From Oscarella lobularis (Eukaryota > Porifera > Homoscleromorpha > Homosclerophorida > Oscarellidae), in NCBI RefSeq assembly GCF_947507565.1, contig NC_089191.1:2212240-2276239 (forward strand): a stretch of DNA of 64,000 nucleotides. Direction: 5' to 3'. The translations under genes were made by a program, and so were the position numbers. Below the pieces are notes generated by a model that was given only the letters and a program-made list of their open reading frames with translations, made no database searches and was not told where the DNA came from. Shown here one piece after another: positions 43,501-57,783 of this stretch; the first letter of the stretch is position 1, and each line of letters opens with the position of its first letter.

Positions 43501-46500
43501 TCCTGACACAATTTGTCCTACGACAATTTGTCCTGGCACAATTTGTCTTGGGACAATTTGTCCTGGGACAATTTGTCCTGGGACAATTTGTCCTGGGACA
43601 ATTTGTCCTGGGGACAATTTGTCCTGGGACAATTTGTCCTGGGACAATTTGTCCTGGGGACAATTTGTCCTGGGGACAATTTGTCCTAGGACAATTTGTC
43701 CTGGGACAATTTGTCCTGGGGACAATTTGTCCTGGGGACAATTTGTCCTGGGGACAATTTGTCCTAGGACAATTTGTCCTGGGACAATTTGTCCTGGGAC
43801 AATTTGTCCTGGGGACAATTTGTCCTGGGACAATTTGTCCTGGGACAATTTGTCCTGGGGACAATTTGTCCTGGGGACAATTTGTCCTAGGACAATTTGT
43901 CCTGGGACAATTTGTCCTGGGGACAATTTGTCCTGGGGACAATTTGTCCTAGGACAATTTGTCCTGGGACAATTTGTCCTGGGGACAATTTGTCCTGGGA
44001 CAATTTGTCCTGGGACAATTTGTCCTCGGGACAATTTGTCCTGGGGACAATTTGTCCTGGGACAATTTGTCCTGGGACAATTTGTCCTGGGACAATTTGT
44101 CCTGGGGACAATTTGTCCTGGGGACAATTTGTCCTAGGACAATTTGTCCTGGGACAATTTGTCCTGGGGACAATTTGTCCTGGGACAATTTGTCCTGGGG
44201 ACAATTTGTCCTGGGGACAATTTGTCCTAGGACAATTTGTCCTGGGACAATTTGTCCTGGGGACAATTTGTCCTGGGACAATTTGTCCTGGGACAATTTG
44301 TCCTCGGGACAATTTGTCCTGGGGACAATTTGTCCTGGCACAATTTGTCCTGGGACAATTTGTCCTGGGGACAATTTGTCCTGGGGACAATTTGTCCTAG
44401 GACAATTTGTCCTGGGACAATTTTTCCTAGGACAATTTGTCCTGGGACAATTTGTCCTGACACAATTTGTCCTACGACAATTTGTCCTGGCACAATTTGT
44501 CTTGGGACAATTTGTCCTGGGACAATTTGTCCTGGGACAATTTGTCCTGGGACAATTTGTCCTGGGGACAATTTGTCCTGGGACAATTTGTCCTGGGACA
44601 ATTTGTCCTGGGGACAATTTGTCCTGGGGACAATTTGTCCTAGGACAATTTGTCCTGGGACAATTTGTCCTGGGGACAATTTGTCCTGGGGACAATTTGT
44701 CCTGGGACAATTTGTCCTGGGGACAATTTGTCCTAGGACAATTTGTCCTGGGACAATTTCTCCTGGGGACAATTTGTCCTGGGGACAATTTGTCCTAGGA
44801 CAATTTGTCCTGGGACAATTTGTCCTGGGACAATTTGTCCTGGGACAATTTGTCCTGGGACAATTTGTCCTGGGACAATTTGTCCTGGGACAATTTGTCC
44901 TGGGACAATTTGTCCTGGGACAATTTGTCCTGGGGACAATTTGTCCTGGGACAATTTGTCCTGGGACAATTTGTCCTGGGGACAATTTGTCCTGGGGACA
45001 ATTTGTCCTAGGACAAATTTGTCCTGGGGACAATTTGTCCTGGGAAAATTTGTAATAGGGACAATTTGTCCTGGGGACAAATTGTCCTTCACAATTTGTC
45101 CTGGGACAATTTGTCCTGGGACAATTTGTCCTGGGGACAATTTGTCCTGGGGACAATTTGTCCTAGGACAATTTGTCCTGGGACAATTTGTCCTGGGACA
45201 ATTTGTCCTGGGACAATTTGTCCTGGGACAATTTGTCCTGGGGATAATTTGTCCTGGGGACAATTTGTCCTGGGACAATTTGTCCTGGGGACAATTTGTC
45301 CTGGGACAATTTGTCCTGGGACAATTTGTCCTGGGGACAATTTGTCCTGGGGACAATTTGTCCTAGGACAATTTGTCCTGGGACAATTTGTCCTGGGGAC
45401 AATTTGTCCTGGGGACAATTTGTCCTAGGACAATTTGTCCTGGGACAATTTGTCCTTGGACAATTTGTCCTGGGACAATTTGTCCTGGGACAATTTGTCC
45501 TGGGGACAATTTGTCCCCAGGACAAATTGTCCTGACACAATTTGTCCTACGACAATTTGTCCTGGCGCAATTTGTCCTGGGACAATTTGTCCTGGGACAA
45601 TTTGTCCTGGGACAATTTGTCCTGGGGACAATTTGTCCTGGGGACAATTTGTCCTAGGACAATTTGTCCTGGGGACAATTTGTCCTAGGACAATTTGTCC
45701 TGGGACAATTTGTCCTGGGACAATTTGTCCTGGGACAATTTGTCCTGGGGACAATTTGTCCTAGGACAATTTGTCCTGGGACAATTTGTCTTGGGGACAA
45801 TTTGTCCTGGGACAATTCGTCCTGGGACAATTTGTCCTGGGGACAATTTGTCCTGGGGACAATTTGTCCTGGGACAATTTGTCCTGGGGACAATTTGTCC
45901 TGGGACAATTTGTCCTGGGACAATTTGTCCTGGGGACAATTTGTCCTGGGGACAATTTGTCCTAGGACAATTTGTCCTGGGACAATTTGTCCTGGGACAA
46001 TTTGTCCTGGGACAATTTGTCCTGGGACAATTTGTCCTGGGGACAATTTGTCCCCAGGACAAATTGTCCTGACACAATTTGTCCTACGACAATTTGTCCT
46101 GGCACAATTTGTCCTGGGACAATTTGTCCTGGGACAATTTGTCCTGGGACAATTTGTCCTGGGACAATTTGTCCTGGGGACAATTTGTCCTGGGGACAAT
46201 TTGTCCTAGGACAATTTGTCCTGGGACAATTTGTCCTGGGACAATTTGTCCTGGGGACAATTTGTCCTGGGACAATTTGTCCTGGGACAATTTGTCCTGG
46301 GGACAATTTGTCCTGGGACAATTTGTCCTGGGACAATTTGTCCTGGGGACAATTTGTCCTGGGGACAATTTGTCCTAGGACAATTTGTCCTGGGACAATT
46401 TGTCCTGGGGACAATTTGTCCTGGGGACAATTTGTCCTAGGACAATTTGTCCTGGGACAATTTGTCCTGGGGACAATTTGTCCTGGGACAATTTGTCCTG

Positions 46501-49500
46501 GGACAATTTGTCCTCGGGACAATTTTTTCTGGGGACAATTTGTCCTGGGACAATTTGTCCTGGGACAATTTGTCCTGGGACAATTTGTCCTGGGGACAAT
46601 TTGTCCTGGGGACAATTTGTCCTAGGACAATTTGTCCTGGGACAATTTGTCCTGGGGACAATTTGTCCTGGGACTTTTTGTCCTGGGGACAATTTGTCCT
46701 GGGGACAATTTGTCCTAGGACAATTTGTCCTGGGACAATTTGTCCTGGGGACAATTTGTCCTGGGACAATTTGTCCTGGGACAATTTGTCCTCGGGACAA
46801 TTTGTCCTGGGGACAATTTGTCCTGGCACAATTTGTCCTGGGACAATTTGTCCTGGGGACAATTTGTCCTGGGGACAATTTGTCCTAGGACAATTTGTCC
46901 TGGGACAATTTTTCCTAGGACAATTTGTCCTGGGACAATTTGTCCTGACACAATTTGTCCTACGACAATTTGTCCTGGCACAATTTGTCTTGGGACAATT
47001 TGTCCTGGGACAATTTGTCCTGGGACAATTTGTCCTGGGACAATTTGTCCTGGGACAATTTGTCCTGGGACAATTTGTCCTGGGACAATTTGTCCTGGGG
47101 ACAATTTGTCCTGGGACAATTTGTCCTGGGACAATTTGTCCTGGGGACAATTTGTCCTGGGGACAATTTGTCCTAGGACAATTTGTCCTGGGACAATTTG
47201 TCCTGGGGACAATTTGTCCTGGGGACAATTTGTCCTGGGACAATTTGTCCTGGGGACAATTTGTCCTGGGACAATTTGTCCTGGGACAATTTGTCCTGGG
47301 GACAATTTGTCCTGGGGACAATTTGTCCTAGGACAATTTGTCCTGGGACAATTTGTCCTGGGGACAATTTGTCCTGGGGACAATTTGTCCTAGGACAATT
47401 TGTCCTGGGACAATTTGTCCTGGGACAATTTGTCCTGGGACAATTTGTCCTGGGACAATTTGTCCTGGGGACAATTTGTCCCCAGGACAAATTGTCCTGA
47501 CACAATTTGTCCTACGACAATTTGTCCTGGCGCAATTTGTCCTGGGACAATTTGTCCTGGGACAATTTGTCCTGGGACAATTTGTCCTGGGGACAATTTG
47601 TCCTGGGGACAATTTGTCCTAGGACAATTTGTCCTGGGACAATTTGTCCTGGGGACAATTTGTCCTGGGACAATTTGTCCTGGGACAATTTGTCCTGGGG
47701 ACAATTTGTCCTGGGGACAATTTGTCCTAGGACAATTTGTCCTGGGACAATTTGTCCTGGGACAATTTGTCCTGGGACAATTTGTCCTGGGGACAATTTG
47801 TCCTAGGACAATTTGTCCTGGGACAATTTGTCTTGGGGACAATTTGTCCTGGGACAATTCGTCCTGGGACAATTTGTCCTGGGGACAATTTGTCCTGGGG
47901 ACAATTTGTCCTGGGACAATTTGTCCTGGGGACAATTTGTCCTGGGACAATTTGTCCTGGGGACAATTTGTCCTAGGACAATTTGTCCTGGGACAATTTG
48001 TCCTGGGACAATTTGTCCTGGGACAATTTGTCCTGGGACAATTTGTCCTGGGGACAATTTGTCCCCAGGACAAATTGTCCTGACACAATTTGTCCTACGA
48101 CAATTTGTCCTGGCACAATTTGTCCTGGGACAATTTGTCCTGGGACAATTTGTCCTGGGACAATTTGTCCTGGGACAATTTGTCCTGGGGACAATTTGTC
48201 CTGGGGACAATTTGTCCTAGGACAAATTTGTCCTGGGGACAATTTGTCCTGGGAAAATTTGTCCTAGGGACAATTTGTCCTGGGGACAAATTGTCCTTCA
48301 CAATTTGTCCTGGGACAATTTGTCCTGGGACAATTTGTCCTGGGGACAATTTGTCCTGGGGACAATTTGTCCTAGGACAATTTGTCCTGGGACAATTTGT
48401 CCTGGGACAATTTGTCCTGGGACAATTTGTCCTGGGACAATTTGTCCTGGGGACAATTTGTCCTGGGGACAATTTGTCCTAGGACAATTTGTCCTGGGAC
48501 AATTTGTCCTGGGACAATTTGTCCTGGGACAATTTGTCCTGGGACAATTTGTCCTGAGGACAATTTGTCCTGGGGACAATTTGTCCTAGGACAATTTGTC
48601 CTGGGACAATTTGTCCTGGGGACAATTTGTCCTGGGACAATTTGTCCTGGGGACAATTTGTCCTGGGGACAATTTGTCCTAGGACAATTTGTCCTGGGAC
48701 AATTTGTCCTGGGGACAATTTGTCCTGGGGACAATTTGTCCTAGGACAATTTGTCCTGGGACAATTTGTTCTGGGGACAATTTGTCCTGGGACAATTTGT
48801 CCTGGGACAATTTGTCCTGGGGACAATTTGTCCTGGGGACAATTTGTCCTAGGACAATTTGTCCTGGGACAATTTGTCCTGGGGACAATTTGTCCTGGGG
48901 ACAATTTGTCCTAGGACAATTTGTCCTGGGACAATTTGTCCTGGGGACAATTTGTCCTGGGACAATTTGTCCTGGGACAATTTGTCCTGGGGACAATTTG
49001 TCCTGGGGACAATTTGTCCTGGGACAATTTGTCCTGGGACAATTTGTCCTGGGACAATTTGTCCTGGGGACAATTTGTCCTAGGACAATTTGTCCTGGGA
49101 CAATTTGTCCTGGGGACAATTTGTCCTGGGACAATTTGTCCTGGGACAATTTGTCCTCGGGACAATTTGTCCTGGGGACAATTTGTCCTGGCACAATTTG
49201 TCCTGGGACAATTTGTCCTGGGGACAATTTGTCCTGGGGACAATTTGTCCTAGGACAATTTGTCCTGGGACAATTTTTCCTAGGACAATTTGTCCTGGGA
49301 CAATTTGTCCTGACACAATTTGTCCTACGACAATTTGTCCTGGCACAATTTGTCCTACGACAATTTGTCCTGGGACAATTTGTCCTGGGACAATTTGTCC
49401 TGGGACAATTTGTCCTGGGGACAATTTGTCCTGGGACAATTTGTCCTAGGACAATTTGTCCTGGGACAATTTGTCCTAGGACAATTTGTCCTGGGACAAT

Positions 49501-52500
49501 TTGTCCTGGGGACAATTTGTCCCCAGGGCAAATTGTCCTGACACAATTTGTCCTACGACAATTTGTCCTGGCACAATTTGTCCTGGGACAATTTGTCCTG
49601 GGACAATTTGTCCTGGGACAATTTGTCCTGGGACAATTTGTCCTGGGGACAATTTGTCCTGGGACAATTTGTCCTGGGACAATTTGTCCTGGGGACAATT
49701 TGTCCTGGGGACAATTTGTCCTAGGACAATTTGTCCTGGGACAATTTGTCCTGGGGACAATTTGTCCTGGGAAAATTTGTCCTAGGGACAATTTGTCCTG
49801 GGGACAAATTGTCCTTCACAATTTGTCCTGGGACAATTTGTCCTGGGACAATTCGTCCTGGGGACAATTTGTCCTGGGGACAATTTGTCCTAGGACAATT
49901 TGTCCTGGGACAATTTGTCCTGGGACAATTTGTCCTGGGACAATTTGTCCTGGGACAATTTGTCCTATGGACAATTTGTCCTTTGGACAATTTGTCCTAG
50001 GACAATTTGTCCTGGGACAATTTGTCCTGGGACAATTTGTCCTGGGACAATTTGTCCTGGGACAATTTGTCCTGGGGACAATTTGTCCTAGGGACAATTT
50101 GTCCTAGGACAATTTGTCCTGGGACAATTTGTCCTGGGGACAATTTGTCCTGGGGACAATTTGTCCTAGGACAATTTGTCCTGGGACAATTTGTCCTGGG
50201 ACAATTTGTCCTGGGACAATTTGTCCTGGGGACAATTTGTCCCCAGGGCAAATTGTCCTGACACAATTTGTCCTACGACAATTTGTCCTGGCACAATTTG
50301 TCCTGGGACAATTTGTCCTGGGACAATTTGTCCTGGGACAATTTGTCCTGGGACAATTTGTCCTGGGGACAATTTGTCCTGGGGACAATTTGTCCTAGGA
50401 CAATTTGTCCTGGGACAATTTGTCCTGGGGACAATTTGTCCTGGGAAAATTTGTCCTAGGGACAATTTGTCCTGGGGACAAATTGTCCTTCACAATTTGT
50501 CCTGGGACAATTTGTCCTGGGACAATTTGTCCTGGGGACAATTTGTCCTGGGGACAATTTGTCCTAGGACAATTTGTCCTGGGACAATTTGTCCTGGGAC
50601 AATTTGTCCTGGGACAATTTGTCCTGGGACAATTTGTCCTGGGGACAATTTGTCCTGGGGACAATTTGTCCTAGGACAATTTATCCTGGGACAATTTGTC
50701 CTGGGACAATTTGTCCTGGGACAATTTGTCCTGGGACAATTTGTCCTGGGGACAATTTGTCCTGGGGACAATTTGTCCTAGGACAATTTGTCCTGCGACA
50801 ATTTGTCCTGGGGACAATTTGTCCTGGGACAATTTGTCCTGGGGACAATTTGTCCTGGGGACAATTTGTCCTAGGACAATTTGTCCTGGGACAATTTGTC
50901 CTGGGGACAATTTGTCCTGGGGACAATTTGTCCTAGGACAATTTGTCCTGGGACAATTTGTCCTGGGGACAATTTGTCCTGGGACAATTTGTCCTGGGAC
51001 AATTTGTCCTGGGGACAATTTGTCCTGGGGACAATTTGTCCTAGGACAATTTGTCCTGGGACAATTTGTCCTGGGGACAATTTGTCCTGGGGACAATTTG
51101 TCCTAGGACAATTTGTCCTGGGACAATTTGTCCTGGGGACAATTTGTCCTGGGACAATTTGTCCTGGGACAATTTGTCCTTGGGACAATTTGTCCTGGGG
51201 ACAATTTGTCCTGGGACAATTTGTCCTGGGACAATTTGTCCTGGGACAATTTGTCCTGGGGACAATTTGTCCTGGGGACAATTTGTCCTAGGACAATTTG
51301 TCCTGGGACAATTTGTCCTGGGGACAATTTTTCCTAGGACAATTTGTCCTGGGACAATTTGTCCTGGGGACAATTTGTCCTGGGGACAATTTGTCCTAGG
51401 ACAATTTGTCCTGGGACAATTTGTCCTGGGGACAATTTGTCCTGGGGACAATTTGTCCTGGCACAATTTGTCCTGGGACAATTTGTCCTGGGGACAATTT
51501 GTCCTGGGGACAATTTGTCCTAGGACAATTTGTCCTGGGACAATTTGTCCTGGCACAATTTGTCCTGGGACAATTTGTCCTGGGACAATTTGTCCTGGGG
51601 ACAATTTGTCCTGGGGACAATTTGTCCTAGGACAATTTGTCCTGCGACAATTTGTCCTGGGGACAATTTGTCCTTGGACAATTTGTCCTGGGGACAATTT
51701 GTCCTGGGGACAATTTGTCCTAGGACAATTTGTCCTGGGACAATTTGTCCTGGGGACAATTTGTCCTGGGGACAATTTGTCCTAGGACAATTTGTCCTGG
51801 GACAATTTGTCCTGGGGACAATTTGTCCTGGGACAATTTGTCCTGGGACAATTTGTCCTGGGGACAATTTGTCATGGGGACAATTTGTCCTAGGACAATT
51901 TGTCCTGGGACAATTTGTCCTGGGGACAATTTGTCCTGGGGACAATTTGTCCTAGGACAATTTGTCCTGGGACAATTTGTCCTGGGGACAATTTGTCCTG
52001 GGACAATTTGTCCTGGGACAATTTGTCCTGGGGACAATTTGTCCTGGGGACAATTTGTCCTGGGACAATTTGTCCTGGGACAATTTGTCCTGGGACAATT
52101 TGTCCTGGGGACAATTTGTCCTGGGGACAATTTGTCCTAGGACAATTTGTCCTGGGACAATTTGTCCTGGGGACAATTTTTCCTAGGACAATTTGTCCTG
52201 GGACAATTTGTCCTGGGGACAATTTGTCCTGGGACAATTTGTCCTGGGGACAATTTGTCCTGGGACAATTTGTCCTGGGACAATTTGTCCTGGGGACAAT
52301 TTGTCCTGGCACAATTTGTCCTGGGACAATTTGTCCTGGGGACAATTTGTCCTGGGGACAATTTGTCCTAGGACAATTTGTCCTGGGACAATTTTTCCTA
52401 GGACAATTTGTCCTGGGACAATTTGTCCAGACACAATTTGTCCTACGACAATTTGTCCTGGCACAATTTGTCCTGGGGACAATTTGTCCTAGGACAATTT

Positions 52501-55500
52501 GTCCTGGGACAATTTGTCCTGGGGACAATTTGTCCTGGGAAAATTTGTCCTGGGGACAATTTGTCCTGGGGACAATTTGTCCTAGGACAATTTGTCCTGG
52601 GACAATTTGTCCTGGGGACAATTTGTCCTGGGGACAATTTGTCCTAGGACAATTTGTCCAGGGACAATTTGTCCTGGGGACAATTTGTCCTGGGACAATT
52701 TGTCCTGGGACAATTTGTCCTCGGGACAATTTGTCCTGGGGACAATTTGTCCTGGCACAATTTGTCCTGGGACAATTTGTCCTCGGGACAATTTGTCCTG
52801 GGGACAATTTGTCATGGCACAATTTGTCCTGGGACAATTTGTCCTGACACAATTTGTCCTGGGACAATTTGTCCTGGGGACAATTTGTCCTGGGGACAAT
52901 TTGTCCTAGGACAATTTGTCCTGGGACAATTTTTCCTAGGACAATTTGTCCTGGGACAATTTGTCCTGACACAATTGGTCCTACGACAATTTGTCCTGGC
53001 ACAATTTGTCCTGGGACAATTTGTCCTGGGACAATTTGTCCTGGGACAATTTGTCCTGGGACAATTTGTCCTGGGGACAATTTGTCCTGGGACAATTTGT
53101 CCTGGGACAATTTGTCGTGGGGACAATTTGTCCTGGGGACAATTTGTCCTAGGACAATTTGTCCTGGGACAATTTGTCCTGGGGACAATTTGTCCTGGGG
53201 ACAATTTGTCCTAGGACAATTTGTCCTGGGACAATTTGTCCTGGGACAATTTGTCCTGGGACAATTTGTCCTGGGGACAATTTGTCCCCAGGACAATTTG
53301 TCCTGGGGACAATTTGTCCTGGCACAATTTGTCCTGGGGACAATTTGTCCTAGGACAATTTGTCCTGGGACAATTTGTCCTGGGGACAATTTGTCCTGGG
53401 ACAATTTGTCCTGGGACAATTTGTCCTCGGGACAATTTGTCCTGGGGACAATTTGTCCTGGCACAATTTGTCCTGGGACAATTTGTCCTGGGGACAATTT
53501 GTCCTGGGAACAATTTGTCCTAGGACAATTTGTCCTGGGACAATTTTTCCTAGGACAATTTGTCCTGGGACAATTTGTCCTGACACAATTTGTCCTACGA
53601 CAATTTGTCCTGGCACAATTTGTCCTGGGACAATTTTTCCTAGGACAATTTGTCCTGGGACAATTTGTCCTGACACAATTTGTCCTACGACAATTTGTCC
53701 TGGCAAAATTTGTCCTGGGACAATTTGTCCTGGGACAATTTGTCGTGGGAAAATTTGTTCTGGGACAATTTGTCCTGGGGACAATTTGTCCTGGGACAAT
53801 TTGTCCTGGGACAATTTGTCCTGGGGACAATTTGTCCTGGGGACAATTTGTCCTAGGACAAATTGTCCTGCGACAATTTGTCCTGGGGACAATTTGTCCT
53901 GGGACAATTTGTCCTGGGGACAATTTGTCCTGGGGACAATTTGTCCTAGGACAATTTGTCCTGGGACAATTTGTCCTGGGGACAATTTGTCCTGGGGACA
54001 AATTGTCCCAGGACAAATTGTCCTAGGACAAATTGTCCCCAGGACAAATTGTCCCCAGGACAAATTGTCCCAGGACAAATTGTCCCAGGACAAATTGTCC
54101 CAGGACAAATTGTCCCAGGACAAATTGTCCTAGGACAAATTGTCCCCAGGACAAATTGTCCTGGGACAATTTGTCTTGGGACAATTTGTCCTGGGACAAT
54201 TTGTCCTGGGGACAATTTGTCCTGGGACAATTTGTCCTGGGACAATTTGTCCTGGGGACAATTTGTCCTGGGGACAATTTGTCCTAGGACAATTTGTCCT
54301 GCGACAATTTGTCCTGGGGACAATTTGTCCTGGGACAATTTGTCCTGGGGACAATTTGTCCTGGGGACAATTTGTCCTAGGACAATTTGTCCTGGGACAA
54401 TTTGTCCTGGGGACAATTTGTCCTGGGGACAATTTGTCCTAGGACAATTTGTCCTGGGACAATTTGTCCTGGGGACAATTTGTCCTGGGACAATTTGTCC
54501 TGGGACAATTTGTCCTGGGGACAATTTGTCCTGGGGACAATTTGTCCTAGGACAATTTGTCCTGGGACAATTTGTCCAGGGGACAATTTGTCCTGGGGAC
54601 AATTTGTCCTAGGACAATTTGTCCTGGGACAATTTGTCCTGGGGACAATTTGTCCTGGGACAATTTGTCCTGGGACAATTTGTCCTGGGGACAATTTGTC
54701 CTGGGGACAATTTGTCCTGGGACAATTTGTCCTGGGACAATTTGTCTTGGGACAATTTGTCCTGGGGACAATTTGTCCTGGGGACAATTTGTCCTAGGAC
54801 AATTTGTCCTGGGACAATTTGTCCTGGGGACAATTTTTCCTAGGACAATTTGTCCTGGGACAATTTGTCCTGGGGACAATTTGTCCTGGGGACAATTTGT
54901 CCTAGGACAATTTGTCCTGGGACAATTTGTCCTGGGGACAATTTGTCCTGGGACAATTTGTCCTGGGACAATTTGTCCTGGGGACAATTTGTCCTGGCAC
55001 AATTTGTCCTGGGACAATTTGTCCTGGGGACAATTTGTCCTGGGGACAATTTGTCCTAGGACAATTTGTCCTGGGACAATTTTTCCTAGGACAATTTGTC
55101 CTGGTACAATTTGTCCAGACACAATTTGTTATACGACAATTTGTCCTGGCACAATTTGTCCTGGGGACAATTTGTCCTAGGACAATTTGTCCTGGGACAA
55201 TTTGTCCTGGGGACAATTTGTCCTGGGAAAATTTGTCCTGGGGACAATTTGTCCTGGGGACAATTTGTCCTAGGACAATTTGTCCTGGGACAATTTGTCC
55301 TGGGGACAATTTGTCCTGGGGACAATTTGTCCTAGGACAATTTGTCCAGGGACAATTTGTCCTGGGGACAATTTGTCCTGGGACAATTTGTCCTGGGACA
55401 ATTTGTCCTCGGGACAATTTGTCCTGGGGACAATTTGTCCTGGCACAATTTGTCCTGGGACAATTTGTCCTCGGGACAATTTGTCCTGGGGACAATTTGT

Positions 55501-57135
55501 CCTGGCACAATTTGTCCTGGGACAATTTGTCCTGACACAATTTGTCCTGGGACAATTTGTCCTGGGGACAATTTGTCCTGGGGACAATTTGTCCTAGGAC
55601 AATTTGTCCTGGGACAATTTTTCCTAGGACAATTTGTCCTGGGACAATTTGTCCTGACACAATTTGTCCTACGACAATTTTTCCTGGCACAATTTGTCCT
55701 GGGACAATTTGTCCTGGGACAATTTGTCCTGGGACAATTTGTCCTGGGGACAATTTGTCCTGGGGACAATTTGTCCTAGGACAATTTGTCCTGGGACAAT
55801 TTGTCCTGGGGACAATTTGTCCTTGGGACAATTTGTCCTAGGACAATTTGTCCTGGGACAATTTGTCCTGGGACAATTTGTCCTGGGACAATTTGTCCTG
55901 GGGACAATTTGTCCCCAGGACAATTTGTCCTGGGGACAATTTGTCCTGGCACAATTTGTCCTGGGGACAATTTGTCCTAGGACAATTTGTCCTGGGACAA
56001 TTTGTCCTGGGGACAATTTGTCCTGGGACAATTTGTCCTGGGGACAATTTGTCCTGGGGACAATTTGTCCTAGGACAATTTGTCCTGGGACAATTTGTCC
56101 TGGGGACAATTTGTCCTGGGGACAATTTGTCCTAAGACAATTTGTCCTGGGACAATTTGTCCTGGGGACAATTTGTCCTGGGACAATTTGTCCTGGGACA
56201 ATTTGTCCTCGGGACAATTTGTCCTGGGGACAATTTGTCCTGGCACAATTTGTCCTGGGACAATTTGTCCTGGGGACAATTTGTCCTGGGGACAATTTGT
56301 CCTAGGACAATTTGTCCTGGGACAATTTTTCCTAGGACAATTTGTCCTGGGACAATTTGTCCTGACACAATTTGTCCTACGACAATTTGTCCTGGCACAA
56401 TTTGTCCTGGGACAATTTTTCCTAGGACAATTTGTCCTGGGACAATTTGTCCTGACACAATTTGTCCTACGACAATTTGTCCTGGCACAATTTGTCCTGG
56501 GACAATTTGTCCTGGGACAATTTGTCGTGGGACAATTTGTTCTGGGACAATTTGTCCTGGGGACAATTTGTCCTGGGACAATTTGTCCTGGGACAATTTG
56601 TCCTGGGGACAATTTGTCCTGGGGACAATTTGTCCTAGGACAATTTGTCCTGGGACAATTTGTCCTGGGGACAATTTGTCCTGGGGTCAATTTGTCCTAG
56701 GACAATTTGTCCTGGGACAATTTGTCCTGACACAATTTGTCCTACGACAATTTGTCCTGGCGCAATTTGTCCTGGGACAATTTGTCCTGGGACAATTTGT
56801 CCTGGGGACAATTTGTCCTGGGGACAATTTGTCGTGGGGACAATTTGTCCTGGGGACAAATTGTCCTTCACAATTTGTCCTGGGACAATTTGTCCTGGGA
56901 CAATTTGTCGTGGGGACAATTTGTCTTGGGGACAATTTGTCCTGGGGACAATTTGTCCTGGAACAATTTGTCCTGGGACAATTTGTCCTGGGGACAATTT
57001 GTCCTGGGGACAATTTGTCCTGGGAGAATTTGTCCTGGGACAATTTGTCCTGGGACAATTTGTCCCCAGCACAATTTTTCCTGGGGACAATTTGTTCCCA
57101 GGACAATTTGTCCTGGGGCAATTTTTCCTTCTACA
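37571..57135. repeat. 19.6-kb GGACAATTTGTCC satellite (family D, main array)
   Basis: Roughly 1,250-1,300 monomers (length divided by 15-16 bp), nearly all T-centred. Variant monomers CCTAGGAC, CCTGACAC, CCTACGAC, CCTGGCAC and GTCCTTCAC recur in ordered strings. Segmental duplications are seen at offsets of 2373 bp (for example GTCCTGAGG at 38601/40974, matching over about 38264-40537), 954 bp (43005/43959) and 2688 bp (GTCCAGACAC at 52425/55113). About 160 bp near 53998-54160 are inverted (A-centred). Dozens of open frames on both strands (WDNLSWGQFVLGTICPG; PGQIVPRTNCPQDKLS) arise because a 15/16-bp stop-poor monomer cycles through frames; none is a gene. Confidence 0.97.
53998..54160 (-). 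repeat. Inverted sub-block within family D
   Basis: About eleven consecutive monomers read GGACAAATTGTCC (A-centred) with CCCAGG spacers, the reverse complement of the surrounding GGACAATTTGTCCTGGG array. The change is clean at both ends. Elsewhere only single A-centred monomers occur (for example before CCTGACAC near 39720, 42093, 45517, 46064, 47488 and 48070). Confidence 0.9.
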
Positions 57136-57783
57136 ATTGTTCCTTGAAATTCTAAGTTAATTCAGAATAAATTCTGCATTAATGCAGAATAAATTCCCGA
57201 TTTATTCTGCATTAATTAAGAATTAAATCTGCATTTATTCAGAATTAATTCTGCAATAATTGAAAATAAATTCTGCATTATTTCAGAATAAATTCTGCAT
57301 TAATCTAGAATAATTTCAGAATAAATTCTGAATTAATTGAGAATAAATTTCGCATTTATTCTGCAATAATTGAGAATAAATTCTGCATTAATTCAGAATA
57401 AATTTTGCATTTATTCAGAATAAATTCCGCATTTATTCTGCATTAATTTAGAATTTATTTTGCATTTTATCAGAATTAATTCTGCAATAATTCAGAATAA
57501 AATCTGAATTAATTCAGAATTAATTCTGAATTAATGCAGAATTTATTCTCAATTAATGCAGAATTTATTCTGAATTATTGCAGAATTTATTCTCAATTAA
57601 TGCAGATTTTATTCTGAATTAATGCTGAATTTTATTCTGAATTAATGCAGAATAAATTCTTCATTAATTCTTCATTAATTCTACATTAATTCAGTATAAA
57701 TTCTGAATTAATTCAGAATAAATTCTGAATTAATTCAGAATAAATCCTGCATTAAGTCAGAATAAATTCTGTGTTTATTCAGA
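57136..57783. repeat. Family E satellite left of exon block B
   Basis: ATTCTGCATTAATTCAG units continuing from the D-to-E junction (CCTTCTACAATTGTTCCTTG). It matches 34276-35090 unit by unit with an internal deletion. The stretch from 57401 (AATTTTGCATTTATTCAG) recurs from 59942, offset 2541 bp. Confidence 0.95.

Noticed and set aside
37541..57160. Dozens of open frames of 60-708 codons in the GGACAATTTGTCC array
   Set aside because: They are products of a stop-poor 15/16-bp palindromic monomer cycling through frames. They occur equally on both strands, mirror each other, and begin at arbitrary TTG or CTG-like codons.
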